Source: Pseudomonas orientalis
Lineage (GTDB): Bacteria; Pseudomonadota; Gammaproteobacteria; Pseudomonadales; Pseudomonadaceae
Assembly (NCBI RefSeq): GCF_001439815.1
Contig: NZ_JYLM01000009.1
Span: 62,001-126,000, forward strand
Length of the DNA: 64,000 nt
Direction: 5' to 3'
The first letter of the stretch is position 1. Every line of letters starts with the position of its first letter. Under the pieces are notes generated by a model. The model was given only the letters and a program-made list of their open reading frames with translations, was not told where the DNA came from and did not search any database. Made by a program: the position numbers and the translations under genes. Positions 42,758 through 50,605 of this stretch are shown piece by piece.

Positions 42758-42850
42758 GGTTGAATCCTGAAAACGTGGCGTGAAAACAACGCACGACCGC
42801 GCGTATTTCCTGATGGAAACAGGGGTCAGTGCAGAGGGACAGCGCAGGGA

Positions 42851-43240
42851 TCAGGCAGAGGCGGGCGGCGCGCGCGGGTTGGCGGTGGGCCAGTTGAGGC
42901 GGGCGGGGATATCAGCGGCGAGGACCACGGACGCAGGCGGGGCGTGCGGTTGCGGCAGCACCGCTACATTCAGGTGACTGTTGAGCGCGGGGCCCATACC
43001 GCCGGTGGAGCACAGCGGGCAACCGAAGGCCTTGGCCAGGGTTGGCAGGCCCTCATCGGTAGAGTTCGATTGCACGGGCGCCTGGGTGCGCGGGTCGACC
43101 GTACAGAACTGACCGCTGATGCCGTTGAGCTGCATCCCGACCATCTGCCCGTGTCCGATGCTGCAGGCGAACACATTGAACAGGACGCAGCCATACAGCA
43201 TCCAGGCAATGAGTGAGCGGTCGGTGCGGGCAAGTTTCAT
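42851..43240 (-). CDS. DUF2946 family protein
   Basis: A 129-residue protein matching DUF2946: an N-terminal hydrophobic segment (SLIAWMLYGCVLFNVFACSIGHGQ), a CPLCSTGG motif after a helical stretch, and a Pro/Ala-rich C-terminal tail. Cys, His and Met residues suggest metal handling, and such genes often accompany TonB receptors for copper or other metals. The function is unproven. ATG 43240 is the likely start; no clear ribosome site is visible. It probably forms a unit with the TonB receptor gene. Confidence 0.7.
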   Translation of the reverse strand: MKLARTDRSLIAWMLYGCVLFNVFACSIGHGQMVGMQLNGISGQFCTVDPRTQAPVQSNSTDEGLPTLAKAFGCPLCSTGGMGPALNSHLNVAVLPQPHAPPASVVLAADIPARLNWPTANPRAPPASA

Positions 43241-43334
43241 GGGGCGGCACTTTACCATCAGCCGCCGATTAAATACCTGCAAAAACTATCAGGGCGTCTA
43301 TGCTCATCCCCACCTTTTCTGGGGAGCGTCCGCC

Positions 43335-43772
43335 ATGAGCTTCGCCGTTGCGCGCTGGATCGTCGGGATTTTCACCTGCATCAGCGTGGTGCATTTGTAC
43401 TGGGCCGCCGGCGGCAAACTCGGCAGCCTGGCCGCCATTCCACAATTGCCTGGCGAATTCGCCGGCGGGCCAAGGCCAGCCTTCAAGCCCTCGGCGCTGG
43501 GTACCTTCCTGGTGGCGATGGGGTTGGTGGCGATTGCGCTGCTGGTCTGCCTGCGCGCAGGTCTGTATTTTTCGCCGGTATCCCATGGGGCGCTGCAATG
43601 GGGAATCAGCGCGATTGCCGTGGTGATGTTTGCCAGGGCGATTGGGGATTCGGAACTGGTGGGTTTTTTCAAGAAGGTGGTGGGTTCAAGGTTCGCCCGG
43701 CTTGATACCTACTTTTATTCGCCGCTGTGCCTCGTGTTGGGCGCCGGCTTACTGATAGTGGCGTGGGCATGA
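43335..43772 (+). CDS. DUF3995 membrane protein
   Basis: A 145-residue membrane protein with four hydrophobic segments, beginning SFAVARWIVGIFTCISVVHL, with WAAGGKLG after the first helix, the DUF3995 signature. The C-terminal FARLDTYFYSPLCLVLGAGL is also typical. The function of the family is unknown. ATG 43335 has GGGGAG upstream. It is divergent from the DUF2946 gene with 94 bp between. Confidence 0.75.
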   Translation: MSFAVARWIVGIFTCISVVHLYWAAGGKLGSLAAIPQLPGEFAGGPRPAFKPSALGTFLVAMGLVAIALLVCLRAGLYFSPVSHGALQWGISAIAVVMFARAIGDSELVGFFKKVVGSRFARLDTYFYSPLCLVLGAGLLIVAWA

Positions 43773-43854
43773 GATAAGGCAATCTGATGGCCCCTTTGTA
43801 ACAAAATTCTCGCCAGAATCGCTTTTATTTTCAGGTGGTTAGGTGAGAAAGCCC

Positions 43855-44184
43855 ATGCGCACTGTTGGAATCATGCTGGTTGCTTGTTCACTGGCCGGCG
43901 GCGCGGCAGCCGTGCAGGCCCGGGAGTTGCGCGAGGGCGACAAATATATGTGCAGTTGGGGCGCCGGCACCGCCGCCAGGGCTCAGGAACTCAAGCTTTC
44001 GGGTGTGTCGCTGTACGCCGCTCGGCAAAAGATCCAGACCCTCAAATTCAATAAATCGTGGATGCGCATGATGGCCATGGGCATCACCGAACAAACCTAT
44101 GACAGCCGCTCACGGCTCAAGCCCGAGGTGATTCGCCAGAGTTTCTACCAGGATTGCCTGCGCTACAAAGTGGCGCGCAAATAA
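43855..44184 (+). CDS. Small exported protein of unknown function
   Basis: A 109-residue protein with a signal peptide ending AAAVQARE. The mature part has two cysteines (YMCSWGAGT and YQDCLRYK) that could pair, plus a basic helical middle. I do not recognise its family. ATG 43855 has AGGTGAG seven bases upstream; the GTG at 43843 is part of that site. Confidence 0.6.
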   Translation: MRTVGIMLVACSLAGGAAAVQARELREGDKYMCSWGAGTAARAQELKLSGVSLYAARQKIQTLKFNKSWMRMMAMGITEQTYDSRSRLKPEVIRQSFYQDCLRYKVARK

Positions 44185-44280
44185 GCGCCATTCGCAGGTT
44201 CCTGCGGGGCGGTTTACAAATCCACGACAAATGCCGTGTATGTATTTGCATACAATCACCCCCTTGATCGGGAGGCGTGT

Positions 44281-44727
44281 ATGCATGTGCTTATTCGAGC
44301 GGCGACCGTCGATGACGTCGACACGCTCATAACAATCCGTACGTCCGTTGTGCAAAACCACCTGAGTGTCGAACAGATGGCTGACCTTGGGATCACGCCG
44401 CAGGTACTGATCGACGCCCTGCGCACAGCCCGGTGCGCATGGGTCGCTGAAGTAGACGGCCAGGCGTCCGCCTTCTCGATGGTCGATCTGGAGGCGGGCG
44501 AGGTGTTCGCGATGTTCGTGTTGCCCACTCACGAGAACCTGGGACTGGGCCGGCGGTTGATGGCCGAGGCCGAGGCCGCATTGTTCGAGCATCACGACCG
44601 TGTGTACCTTGTCACCGATGGCCGTGATGGGATCCGCGCCAACGGGTTCTATCAGCGTCTGGGCTGGCTGAAGGCTGGCGGCGCAGACGGTGACGACGTT
44701 CGCTACGAAAAGCGCAGGGCGCGTTAA
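44281..44727 (+). CDS. GNAT-family N-acetyltransferase
   Basis: A 148-residue acetyltransferase. The acetyl-CoA binding motif A is present as VFAMFVLPTHENLGLGRRLM, followed by the C-terminal RANGFYQRLGWLKAG. The substrate cannot be inferred; small GNATs modify antibiotics, polyamines or proteins. ATG 44281 has GGGAGG upstream; an earlier in-frame start at 44236 is less likely. The next small gene begins 3 bp after its stop, suggesting co-transcription. Confidence 0.85.
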   Translation: MHVLIRAATVDDVDTLITIRTSVVQNHLSVEQMADLGITPQVLIDALRTARCAWVAEVDGQASAFSMVDLEAGEVFAMFVLPTHENLGLGRRLMAEAEAALFEHHDRVYLVTDGRDGIRANGFYQRLGWLKAGGADGDDVRYEKRRAR

Positions 44728-44730
44728 TTC

Positions 44731-45000
44731 ATGAGCGCTTCGGTCCCCGAGTCATCCAATAGCTTGCGCAATTTCGTGGTGGGCGTGCTGGGCGTCGCGG
44801 CGCTGCTGGGTTTCTATTTCGTACAACTCAACGCCGAGGCCGATCGCCAGCGTGAAGCCGCCGCCGAGCAGTTGACGTTGTGCCTTCATCTAAAGCGGGT
44901 CGCCGGTGCAGCCGCTTCAACCCCTTCAACCCCTGTCGAACTTGGCGCGGCGTGCAGGCAATTGAACATCGAGTTTTTGAAAAGTGTGAAAGTGGAATAA
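44731..45000 (+). CDS. Small single-pass membrane protein
   Basis: An 89-residue protein with one membrane segment near residues 14-31 (FVVGVLGVAALLGFYFV) and a helical soluble tail with two cysteines. No family is recognised. It starts 3 bp after the GNAT gene and probably depends on its promoter. Confidence 0.55.
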   Translation: MSASVPESSNSLRNFVVGVLGVAALLGFYFVQLNAEADRQREAAAEQLTLCLHLKRVAGAAASTPSTPVELGAACRQLNIEFLKSVKVE

Positions 45001-45149
45001 GTAATAACCTTTATTTATAAGTGGGTAAGTTCGGTACAGGAGCGCTAACTTGCACCAAAAAGTGGCGTCGGTAGCCCGCTTACCTTAAAAAACATGTGGT
45101 TATTGAACGACTTACGACGGTTTAATCCGACGAAAGGAATAAAATAATC

Positions 45150-45178
45150 TTGTGAGCCGATTTTTCAGTCGCTACTAT
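45150..45178 (+). promoter_or_regulatory. Sigma-70-like promoter of the candidate small RNA
   Basis: TTGTGA (45150-45155), exactly 17 bases, then TACTAT (45173-45178). Each hexamer matches consensus at four of six positions. The expected start is near 45185. Confidence 0.45.
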
Positions 45179-45184
45179 ACCCGG

Positions 45185-45253
45185 GCGTTCACCTCCCACG
45201 GTTTATGCATTTTTAAATCCCAAGTTTCCATCAGCTACTTGGGATTTTTTTTG
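45185..45253 (+). ncRNA. Candidate small regulatory RNA, about 70 nt
   Basis: A short unit between the promoter at 45150 and the terminator at 45217 with no open frame. The 5' part is unpaired and contains CACCTCCCAC, complementary to Shine-Dalgarno sequences, followed by an AT-rich linker and the terminator stem with eight U residues, the layout of Hfq-binding RNAs. I cannot match it to a named RNA. It could instead be the 3' untranslated end of the preceding gene. Confidence 0.4.
45217..45253 (+). terminator. Rho-independent terminator
   Basis: AATCCCAAGT and ACTTGGGATT form a perfect 10-bp stem with an 11-base loop, followed by a run of T. The run is strong only on the + strand. Confidence 0.85.
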
Positions 45254-45311
45254 CCCGGAATTTGATCTTCGTACCAACGTGTCGGCAAAACTCGCCGGGC
45301 AAACCGCCGTC

Positions 45312-45674
45312 TCAGAGGCGGCGCAGAAAGGACTTGACGATGTGCCGTGTGGCGTCAGTGGTGTCCAATTCGTCGAGTGCGCCGTAGGCGTACCACTGAC
45401 ATTCAACGATTTCGTTGCACGGCCGTGCCTCGTCGACATTCACCACCGAGGCCTCGAACACATGGTGCAGGGTGTCGCGGGCCTTCAGCTCCTGCAGATA
45501 CAGCAAGCCGTCCACGTTCAACCCTGTCTCTTCTTCCAGCTCGCGTTCCGCCGCGCCCACCGGGCGTTCACCGCGCTCTACCTTGCCGCCCGGCAATGCC
45601 CACTTTGATCTGGCCTTGCGCACGAAGAGGATGTGCCCTTCGTGTTCGCAGATGACGGTGGCCCGTATTTTCAT
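45312..45674 (-). CDS. NUDIX hydrolase
   Basis: A 120-residue hydrolase of nucleoside diphosphate derivatives. The complete Nudix box is visible from GGKVERGERPVGAAERELEE through ETG, with the metal-binding Glu residues. The short size and start (MKIRATVICEHEGHILFVRK) are typical of MutT-like housecleaning enzymes. The substrate is unknown. It is divergent from the following dehydrogenase gene. Confidence 0.88.
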   Translation of the reverse strand: MKIRATVICEHEGHILFVRKARSKWALPGGKVERGERPVGAAERELEEETGLNVDGLLYLQELKARDTLHHVFEASVVNVDEARPCNEIVECQWYAYGALDELDTTDATRHIVKSFLRRL

Positions 45675-45799
45675 AGTCTGTACCTGTCACGGGATGCTTG
45701 TCATAAAAGTGTAATGCAATTGTCATGCTAAGTGGTTATGGCGCGCTGGGGCCTGTATGTGGATACTGCCCGATTGACGTAAATGAACGAGGAGAGCAG

Positions 45800-46777
45800 A
45801 TGAGCACCGTACGTTGGGGCATGATCGGCTGTGGCAGTGTGACCGAATTGAAGAGTGGACCGGCTTTCTACAAAGCGCCAGGTTCGGCCCTGGTGGCCGT
45901 GATGGGACGTCGCGAAGAAGCCGTGCGCGATTATGCGACACGCCACGGCATTGCCCGCTTCTACACGGATGCCCAAGCCCTGATCGATGACCCCGAGGTG
46001 GACGCGGTGTACATCGCAACGCCACCCGACAGCCACCTCGAATACAGCTTGATGGTGGCGGCGGCAGGCAAGCATTGCTGCGTCGAAAAACCCATGGCGT
46101 TGAACGCCGAACAGAGTGCGCTGATGCAACGCACCTTCGAGCGCGCCGGGCTGCACCTGTTCGTCTCCTACTATCGGCGCTCATTACCGCGCTTCCAGCA
46201 GGTGCGCACCTGGTTGCAGGAAGGCCGTATCGGCGAGTTGCGTCATCTGACCTGGACCCTGTGCAAGCCTGCGGCGCCGGCCGATACCAACCCGGCTAAC
46301 TGGCGCACTGATCCGGCCATTGCCGGCGGTGGTTATTTTGCCGACCTGGCCAGCCATGGCTTTGACCTGTTCCAGTACCTGGCGGGGGATATTGTCGAGG
46401 TTTCGGGCTTTACCGCACGACAGGCCGGGCGCTATGCGGCGGAGGACGCAGTCACCGCGTGCTGGACCTTCGCCAGCGGCGCATTGGGCATGGGCTGCTG
46501 GAACTTTGTTGCAGACCGTCGCGAAGACCGGGTCGAGCTCATCGGCAGCCGTGGGCGCATCACGTTCGCGGTATTCGAAGACCAGCCGTTGCGCCTCGAA
46601 GGGGAGGCAACGGAGGTGCTGGAGGTGCCTTGCCACGCGCATATCCAGTGGCACCACGTACTGGCGATGAACGCCCATATCCGTGGCGAGGCCAAACACC
46701 CTTCGCTGGCGATCGAGGCGTTGAAGACCGATCGAATCCTGGACAAGGTGCTGCAACGTTACTCCCAGCACCCTTAG
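45800..46777 (+). CDS. Gfo/Idh/MocA family oxidoreductase
   Basis: A 325-residue NAD(P)-dependent oxidoreductase: Rossmann motif GMIGCGSVTELKSGPAF, the CVEKPMAL catalytic Lys segment and GGGYFADLASHGFDLFQYL with the active-site Asp and His. The family acts on sugars and cyclitols; the exact substrate is not evident. It stands outside the iol cluster, with no IolR site upstream. ATG 45800 has GGAGAG upstream; the frame is open further upstream. Confidence 0.85.
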   Translation: MSTVRWGMIGCGSVTELKSGPAFYKAPGSALVAVMGRREEAVRDYATRHGIARFYTDAQALIDDPEVDAVYIATPPDSHLEYSLMVAAAGKHCCVEKPMALNAEQSALMQRTFERAGLHLFVSYYRRSLPRFQQVRTWLQEGRIGELRHLTWTLCKPAAPADTNPANWRTDPAIAGGGYFADLASHGFDLFQYLAGDIVEVSGFTARQAGRYAAEDAVTACWTFASGALGMGCWNFVADRREDRVELIGSRGRITFAVFEDQPLRLEGEATEVLEVPCHAHIQWHHVLAMNAHIRGEAKHPSLAIEALKTDRILDKVLQRYSQHP

Positions 46778-46824
46778 TCGTCGCGATAGCGTGATGCTTC
46801 ACTTTTATTGAGAAGGGTATCGCG

Positions 46825-47454
46825 ATGAAATACTGGATGCTGTTGTGGCTGTTGATTGTTACTGGCGCGACGGCGGCGCCGCGTAGCCAAGGACAGGCGG
46901 GGGAATTTGATTTTTATGTGCTGTCGCTGTCATGGTCACCGACGTTCTGCCTGACGCACCCGAACAATGAACAGTGTTCGGGCAAGGGCTACGGCTTCGT
47001 ATTGCATGGACTGTGGCCACAGTATGCCAAAGGCGGGTGGCCGGCTTCCTGCGCGCCGCAATCGCGGTTGAGCGATGAAGCCATGGAAAAGGGTGCGACG
47101 CTGTTCCCCACGCGTGCATTGCTCAAGCACGAGTGGGCTAAACACGGGACCTGCAGCGGGCTAGAACCGCTGGAGTATCTGGAAAAGTCCGATACGGCGC
47201 TGGGCGCGGTTGTGATTCCACAACAACTGCAGCCGTTCAATACGCCGCCGTCATTATCGGCCAGTGCAATTGAGGCACTGTTTCGCGACAGCAACCCACG
47301 CATGAGCGACCACGGGATGGCTGTCATCTGCAAAGGCCGCGTGTTGTCTGAGGTGCGGGTATGCCTGACCAAGGACCTGGCCTTTGCCGGATGCCCGCGC
47401 AGCGTGAAGAGCCAGTGCCGTGGCGGCGATATACGGATCCCGGCGCAACGCTGA
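46825..47454 (+). CDS. RNase T2-family ribonuclease, exported
   Basis: A 209-residue periplasmic or secreted ribonuclease, like E. coli RNase I. A signal peptide covers residues 1-18. Both catalytic boxes are intact: CAS I VLHGLWPQ with His61, and CAS II LKHEWAKHGTC with Glu103, Lys106 and His107. Several Cys residues (42, 51, 76, 110) can form the usual disulfides. It degrades RNA to 2',3'-cyclic nucleotides and may scavenge nucleotides. Confidence 0.9.
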   Translation: MKYWMLLWLLIVTGATAAPRSQGQAGEFDFYVLSLSWSPTFCLTHPNNEQCSGKGYGFVLHGLWPQYAKGGWPASCAPQSRLSDEAMEKGATLFPTRALLKHEWAKHGTCSGLEPLEYLEKSDTALGAVVIPQQLQPFNTPPSLSASAIEALFRDSNPRMSDHGMAVICKGRVLSEVRVCLTKDLAFAGCPRSVKSQCRGGDIRIPAQR

Positions 47455-47519
47455 TTCCGAATGTCTCGCGTCGTTCGAGGGGCATTTTGTTCAATACCTC
47501 GATCGCCCCAGTCTTTACC

Positions 47520-47545
47520 GTGATGCCATCCCTGTCTGGCATCAC
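47520..47545 (+). promoter_or_regulatory. Perfect hairpin just before the LysE-type gene
   Basis: GTGATGCCA and TGGCATCAC form a perfect 9-bp inverted repeat with an eight-base centre. It ends 16 bases before the start codon, next to the AAAGGA ribosome site, so it could be a regulator site or an RNA structure controlling translation. Confidence 0.4.
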
Positions 47546-47561
47546 GAATAAAGGAACTGCA

Positions 47562-48149
47562 ATGAGCTTGATTATTTCCATGGCTGCTTTCGCTCTGGCG
47601 ACCTCCATTACGCCAGGCCCCGTCAATGTGGTCGCCCTGAGCAGCGGCGCGCGCTTCGGATTCGCTGCCAGCCAGAAGCATGTGCTCGGCGCGGCTGTCG
47701 GTTTCACGCTGCTGCTGGTGCTGATCGGCCTGGGTTTGCACGAAGTACTGCTGCGCTGGCCGATCCTGACTCAACTGATCCAGTGGGGCGGGGTCGCATT
47801 TTTGTTGTACATGGCCTGGAAACTGGCCGTGGACGATGGCCGCCTGCAGGATGACGGCGCCGCCACTGCGCCATCGATGCTGTATGGCGCGATCATGCAG
47901 TGGCTCAACCCCAAAGCCTGGCTGGCCTGTGTAGCGGGGATGGGGCTGTTTGCGGCGGATGGCGAGGCCAGGCAAGTCTGGTTGTTCGCCGGCCTTTACC
48001 TGGTGATCTGCTACCTGTCGGTGGCGTGTTGGGCCTACGCCGGAACCTTTCTGCGGCGCTACCTGCACAATCCCAAGGGTGTGAGAGTCTTCAACCGCTC
48101 CATGGCCGCGTTGCTGGTGGCCAGTGTGGGTTATTTGCTGATGGCTTGA
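47562..48149 (+). CDS. LysE/RhtB-family amino acid exporter
   Basis: A 195-residue inner-membrane exporter with five to six hydrophobic segments. The family signature ATSITPGPVNVVALSSGARFGF lies at residues about 12-33, with the later GVAFLLYMAWKL and MQWLNPKAWLACV segments. The family exports amino acids or homoserine lactone-like compounds. ATG 47562 has AAAGGA upstream. Its 3' end overlaps the convergent AraC gene by 59 bp; that regulator is a natural candidate for its control. Confidence 0.88.
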   Translation: MSLIISMAAFALATSITPGPVNVVALSSGARFGFAASQKHVLGAAVGFTLLLVLIGLGLHEVLLRWPILTQLIQWGGVAFLLYMAWKLAVDDGRLQDDGAATAPSMLYGAIMQWLNPKAWLACVAGMGLFAADGEARQVWLFAGLYLVICYLSVACWAYAGTFLRRYLHNPKGVRVFNRSMAALLVASVGYLLMA

Positions 48150-48984
48150 GCGTTTCGCGGTATTGCCCCGGCGTGGCGGCGAAATGCTGTTTGAACGCAC
48201 GCTGGAAATGCGCCTGGTCGGCAAACCCGGCGGCCAGGGCCACATCGGCGATCAGCTCGCCATTGCGCAGTTGGGTGCGGGCGAATTGAATGCGGCGGTT
48301 GACCAGGAACGCATGGGGCGTCAGCCCGTAATACTGCTTGAAGGCGCGGATCAGGTAGGACGGGGACAGCTCGGCGGCATGGCAAATGTCTTCGAGCTTC
48401 AAGGCCTCGGTACAGTGTTCACGGATGTAGTCGGCGGCCCGCTCCAACTTGTGATTGACCTCTCGCACGGGTGTGAGTGAAGGGTTCAGGCGCTGCTGCA
48501 CGTCGCTGAAGTAGTCCACCAACGCGCTCTGTTTGTGCAACAGTTCGGCCCGCTCATCCACCAATAGCCGGTACAATGCCAGCAAGCCGTTGTACAGCGA
48601 CGTATCCCGCGTATGGGCCGTGTTGAACGGGCGGTAACCCTGGTCGGTGCTGAAACCGAGTTGATGCTGCAGGTCGGTCAGCCAGGGCGTGTCGAGGTAG
48701 AGCATATGGTAGGACCAATGCTCGTTTTCGATGGGATTGCACGCATGCACGTCGCCTGGGTTCATCAACACCACGGTGCCGGCGCTGATCACGAAGGTCT
48801 GTTCGCCATAGTGGTAATAGCTGCGCCCGGCGGTGATAGCGCCAATGGAAAAATGCTCATGGGCGTGGCGGGTGTAGGTGACCTTGCGCCCATCGGCAAT
48901 GGTGCGCGCCTCGATGAACGGCAGACGCTCGTCGCGCCAGAAGCGCGGCGAGTGCGCAGGGTGAGCGGGGCTGTTCAACGACAT
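48091..48984 (-). CDS. AraC-family transcriptional regulator
   Basis: A 297-residue regulator with an N-terminal cupin-like AraC_binding domain (HAHEHFSIGAITAGRSYYHY, about residues 38-60) and two C-terminal helix-turn-helix units (LEDICHAAELSPSYLIRAFKQ and IADVALAAGFADQAHFQRAFK). Regulators of this type with a cupin sensor often control neighbouring LysE exporters. The coding ends of the two genes overlap by 59 bp in opposite directions. Confidence 0.88.
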   Translation of the reverse strand: MSLNSPAHPAHSPRFWRDERLPFIEARTIADGRKVTYTRHAHEHFSIGAITAGRSYYHYGEQTFVISAGTVVLMNPGDVHACNPIENEHWSYHMLYLDTPWLTDLQHQLGFSTDQGYRPFNTAHTRDTSLYNGLLALYRLLVDERAELLHKQSALVDYFSDVQQRLNPSLTPVREVNHKLERAADYIREHCTEALKLEDICHAAELSPSYLIRAFKQYYGLTPHAFLVNRRIQFARTQLRNGELIADVALAAGFADQAHFQRAFKQHFAATPGQYRETLKPSANNPHWPPATRPWSG

Positions 48985-49002
48985 GGCGATGGCTCCTGCC
49001 TG

Positions 49003-50604
49003 TTATGCGGGCACCAGAAAGGCCGCTTCCAGCAATTGCCGAGTATAGGCATGTTGCGGGTTGGCGAAAATCGTCGCGGCATCCCCTTGCTCCACGACCT
49101 GGCCCTGCTTGACCACCATCAACTGATGACTCAGCGCCTTGACCACCGCCAGGTCATGGCTGATGAACAGGTAGGTCAGGTTGTACTTGGCCTGCAAGCC
49201 GCGCAGCAATTCCACCACTTGGCGTTGCACCGTACGGTCCAGCGCCGAGGTTGGTTCGTCCAGCAGGATCAGGCGCGGTTTGAGCACCAGGGCGCGGGCG
49301 ATGGCGATGCGTTGGCGTTGGCCGCCGGAAAACTCATGGGGGTAGCGATGCCGCGACTCCGGGTCCAGGCCGACCTCCTTGAGCGCGGCGATGATCGCCG
49401 CTTCCTGCTCGGCCGGCGTGCCCATCTTGTGAATGCGCAAACCTTCGCCGACGATCTCGCTGACGCACATGCGTGGGCTCAGGCTGCCGAACGGGTCCTG
49501 GAACACCACCTGCATTTCCCGGCGCAACGGGCGGACCTGTTGCTGGGTCAGGCGATCAAGCGGCTGGCCTTCGAAGCGGATCCCGCCCTGGCTGCCAATC
49601 AGGCGCAGGATCGCCAGGCCCAGGGTCGATTTACCCGAGCCGCTTTCGCCGACGATGCCCAGGGTCTGCCCCTGGGGCAGGCTGAAGTTGATGCCGTCCA
49701 CGGCCTTGACGTAATCGACGGTGTTGCGCAAAAAGCCTTTCTTGATCGGGAACCAGACTTTCAAGTCTTTGACTTCCAGCAGCGCTGGCCCGACGGCATT
49801 GGCGGCCGGGCCGCCGCTGGGTTCGGCCGCCAGCAATTCCTGGGTGTAAGGGTGCTGCGGCGCCTGGAACAGCGTCTCGCAGTCGGCCTGTTCGACGATG
49901 CAGCCCTGTTGCATCACGCACACGCGGTGAGCGATGCGGCGGACCAGGTTCAGGTCATGGCTGATCAGCAATAACGCCATGCCCAGGCGCGCCTGCAGTT
50001 CCTTGAGCAGTTCCAGGATCTTCAATTGCACCGTCACGTCGAGGGCCGTGGTCGGCTCATCGGCGATCAGCAGCTCCGGCTCGTTGGCCAGGGCCATGGC
50101 GATCATCACCCGCTGGCGCTGGCCGCCGGAGAGTTCGTGGGGCAGCGCCTTGAGGCGTTTGTGCGGCTCGGGGATGCCCACCAGTTCCAGCAGTTCCAGG
50201 GTGCGCCGGGTGGCGACCTTGCCGGTGAGGCCCTTGTGCAGACCGAGCACTTCGTTGATCTGTTTTTCGATGCAGTGCAGCGGGTTCAGCGAGGTCATCG
50301 GCTCCTGGAAGATCATCGCAATGCGATTGCCGCGAATATGCCGCAGGGTCTTTTCCTTGAGCGTCAGCAGGTCTTGTCCGGCATAGCTGATGGTGCCGGA
50401 AGGGTGCCGCGCCAACGGATAGGGCAAGAGGCGCAGGATCGAATGCGCCGTCACCGATTTGCCGGAGCCGCTTTCGCCGACCAGGGCCAGGGTTTCGCCG
50501 CGCTTGATATCGAAGCTGACGTGATTGACCACGCGATGCTGATGCTCGCCCGTGACGAACTCGACACTGAGGTCGCGGATTTCGATCAGATTGTCCTGAT
50601 TCAT
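49003..50604 (-). CDS. nppD: Peptide ABC transporter ATPase with two nucleotide-binding domains
   Basis: A 533-residue fused ATPase of the YejF/Dpp-type. Each half has Walker A GESGSGKS, a signature (LSGGQRQRVMIAMAL and FSGGQRQRIAIARAL) and Walker B (LLIADEPTTALD, LILLDEPTSALD). It energises the importer encoded by the preceding four genes. The last gene of the operon, it starts 1 bp after nppC. The symbol follows the Npp peptidyl-nucleoside importer of P. aeruginosa, whose gene order is the same. Confidence 0.85.
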   Translation of the reverse strand: MNQDNLIEIRDLSVEFVTGEHQHRVVNHVSFDIKRGETLALVGESGSGKSVTAHSILRLLPYPLARHPSGTISYAGQDLLTLKEKTLRHIRGNRIAMIFQEPMTSLNPLHCIEKQINEVLGLHKGLTGKVATRRTLELLELVGIPEPHKRLKALPHELSGGQRQRVMIAMALANEPELLIADEPTTALDVTVQLKILELLKELQARLGMALLLISHDLNLVRRIAHRVCVMQQGCIVEQADCETLFQAPQHPYTQELLAAEPSGGPAANAVGPALLEVKDLKVWFPIKKGFLRNTVDYVKAVDGINFSLPQGQTLGIVGESGSGKSTLGLAILRLIGSQGGIRFEGQPLDRLTQQQVRPLRREMQVVFQDPFGSLSPRMCVSEIVGEGLRIHKMGTPAEQEAAIIAALKEVGLDPESRHRYPHEFSGGQRQRIAIARALVLKPRLILLDEPTSALDRTVQRQVVELLRGLQAKYNLTYLFISHDLAVVKALSHQLMVVKQGQVVEQGDAATIFANPQHAYTRQLLEAAFLVPA

Positions 50605-50605
50605 C

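Larger units (their letters stand above)
45001..45311. other. Intergenic region with a candidate small RNA gene
   Basis: A 311-bp, AT-rich stretch. Its right half contains a sigma-70-like promoter (45150-45178) and a strong terminator (45217-45253), framing the candidate RNA at about 45185-45253. Nothing is recognised in 45001-45149. Confidence 0.5.

Noticed and set aside
42758..42850. Search for a Fur box or sigma-factor/anti-sigma pair for the TonB receptor
   Set aside because: No match to the Fur consensus is visible and no ECF sigma or FecR-like gene is adjacent.
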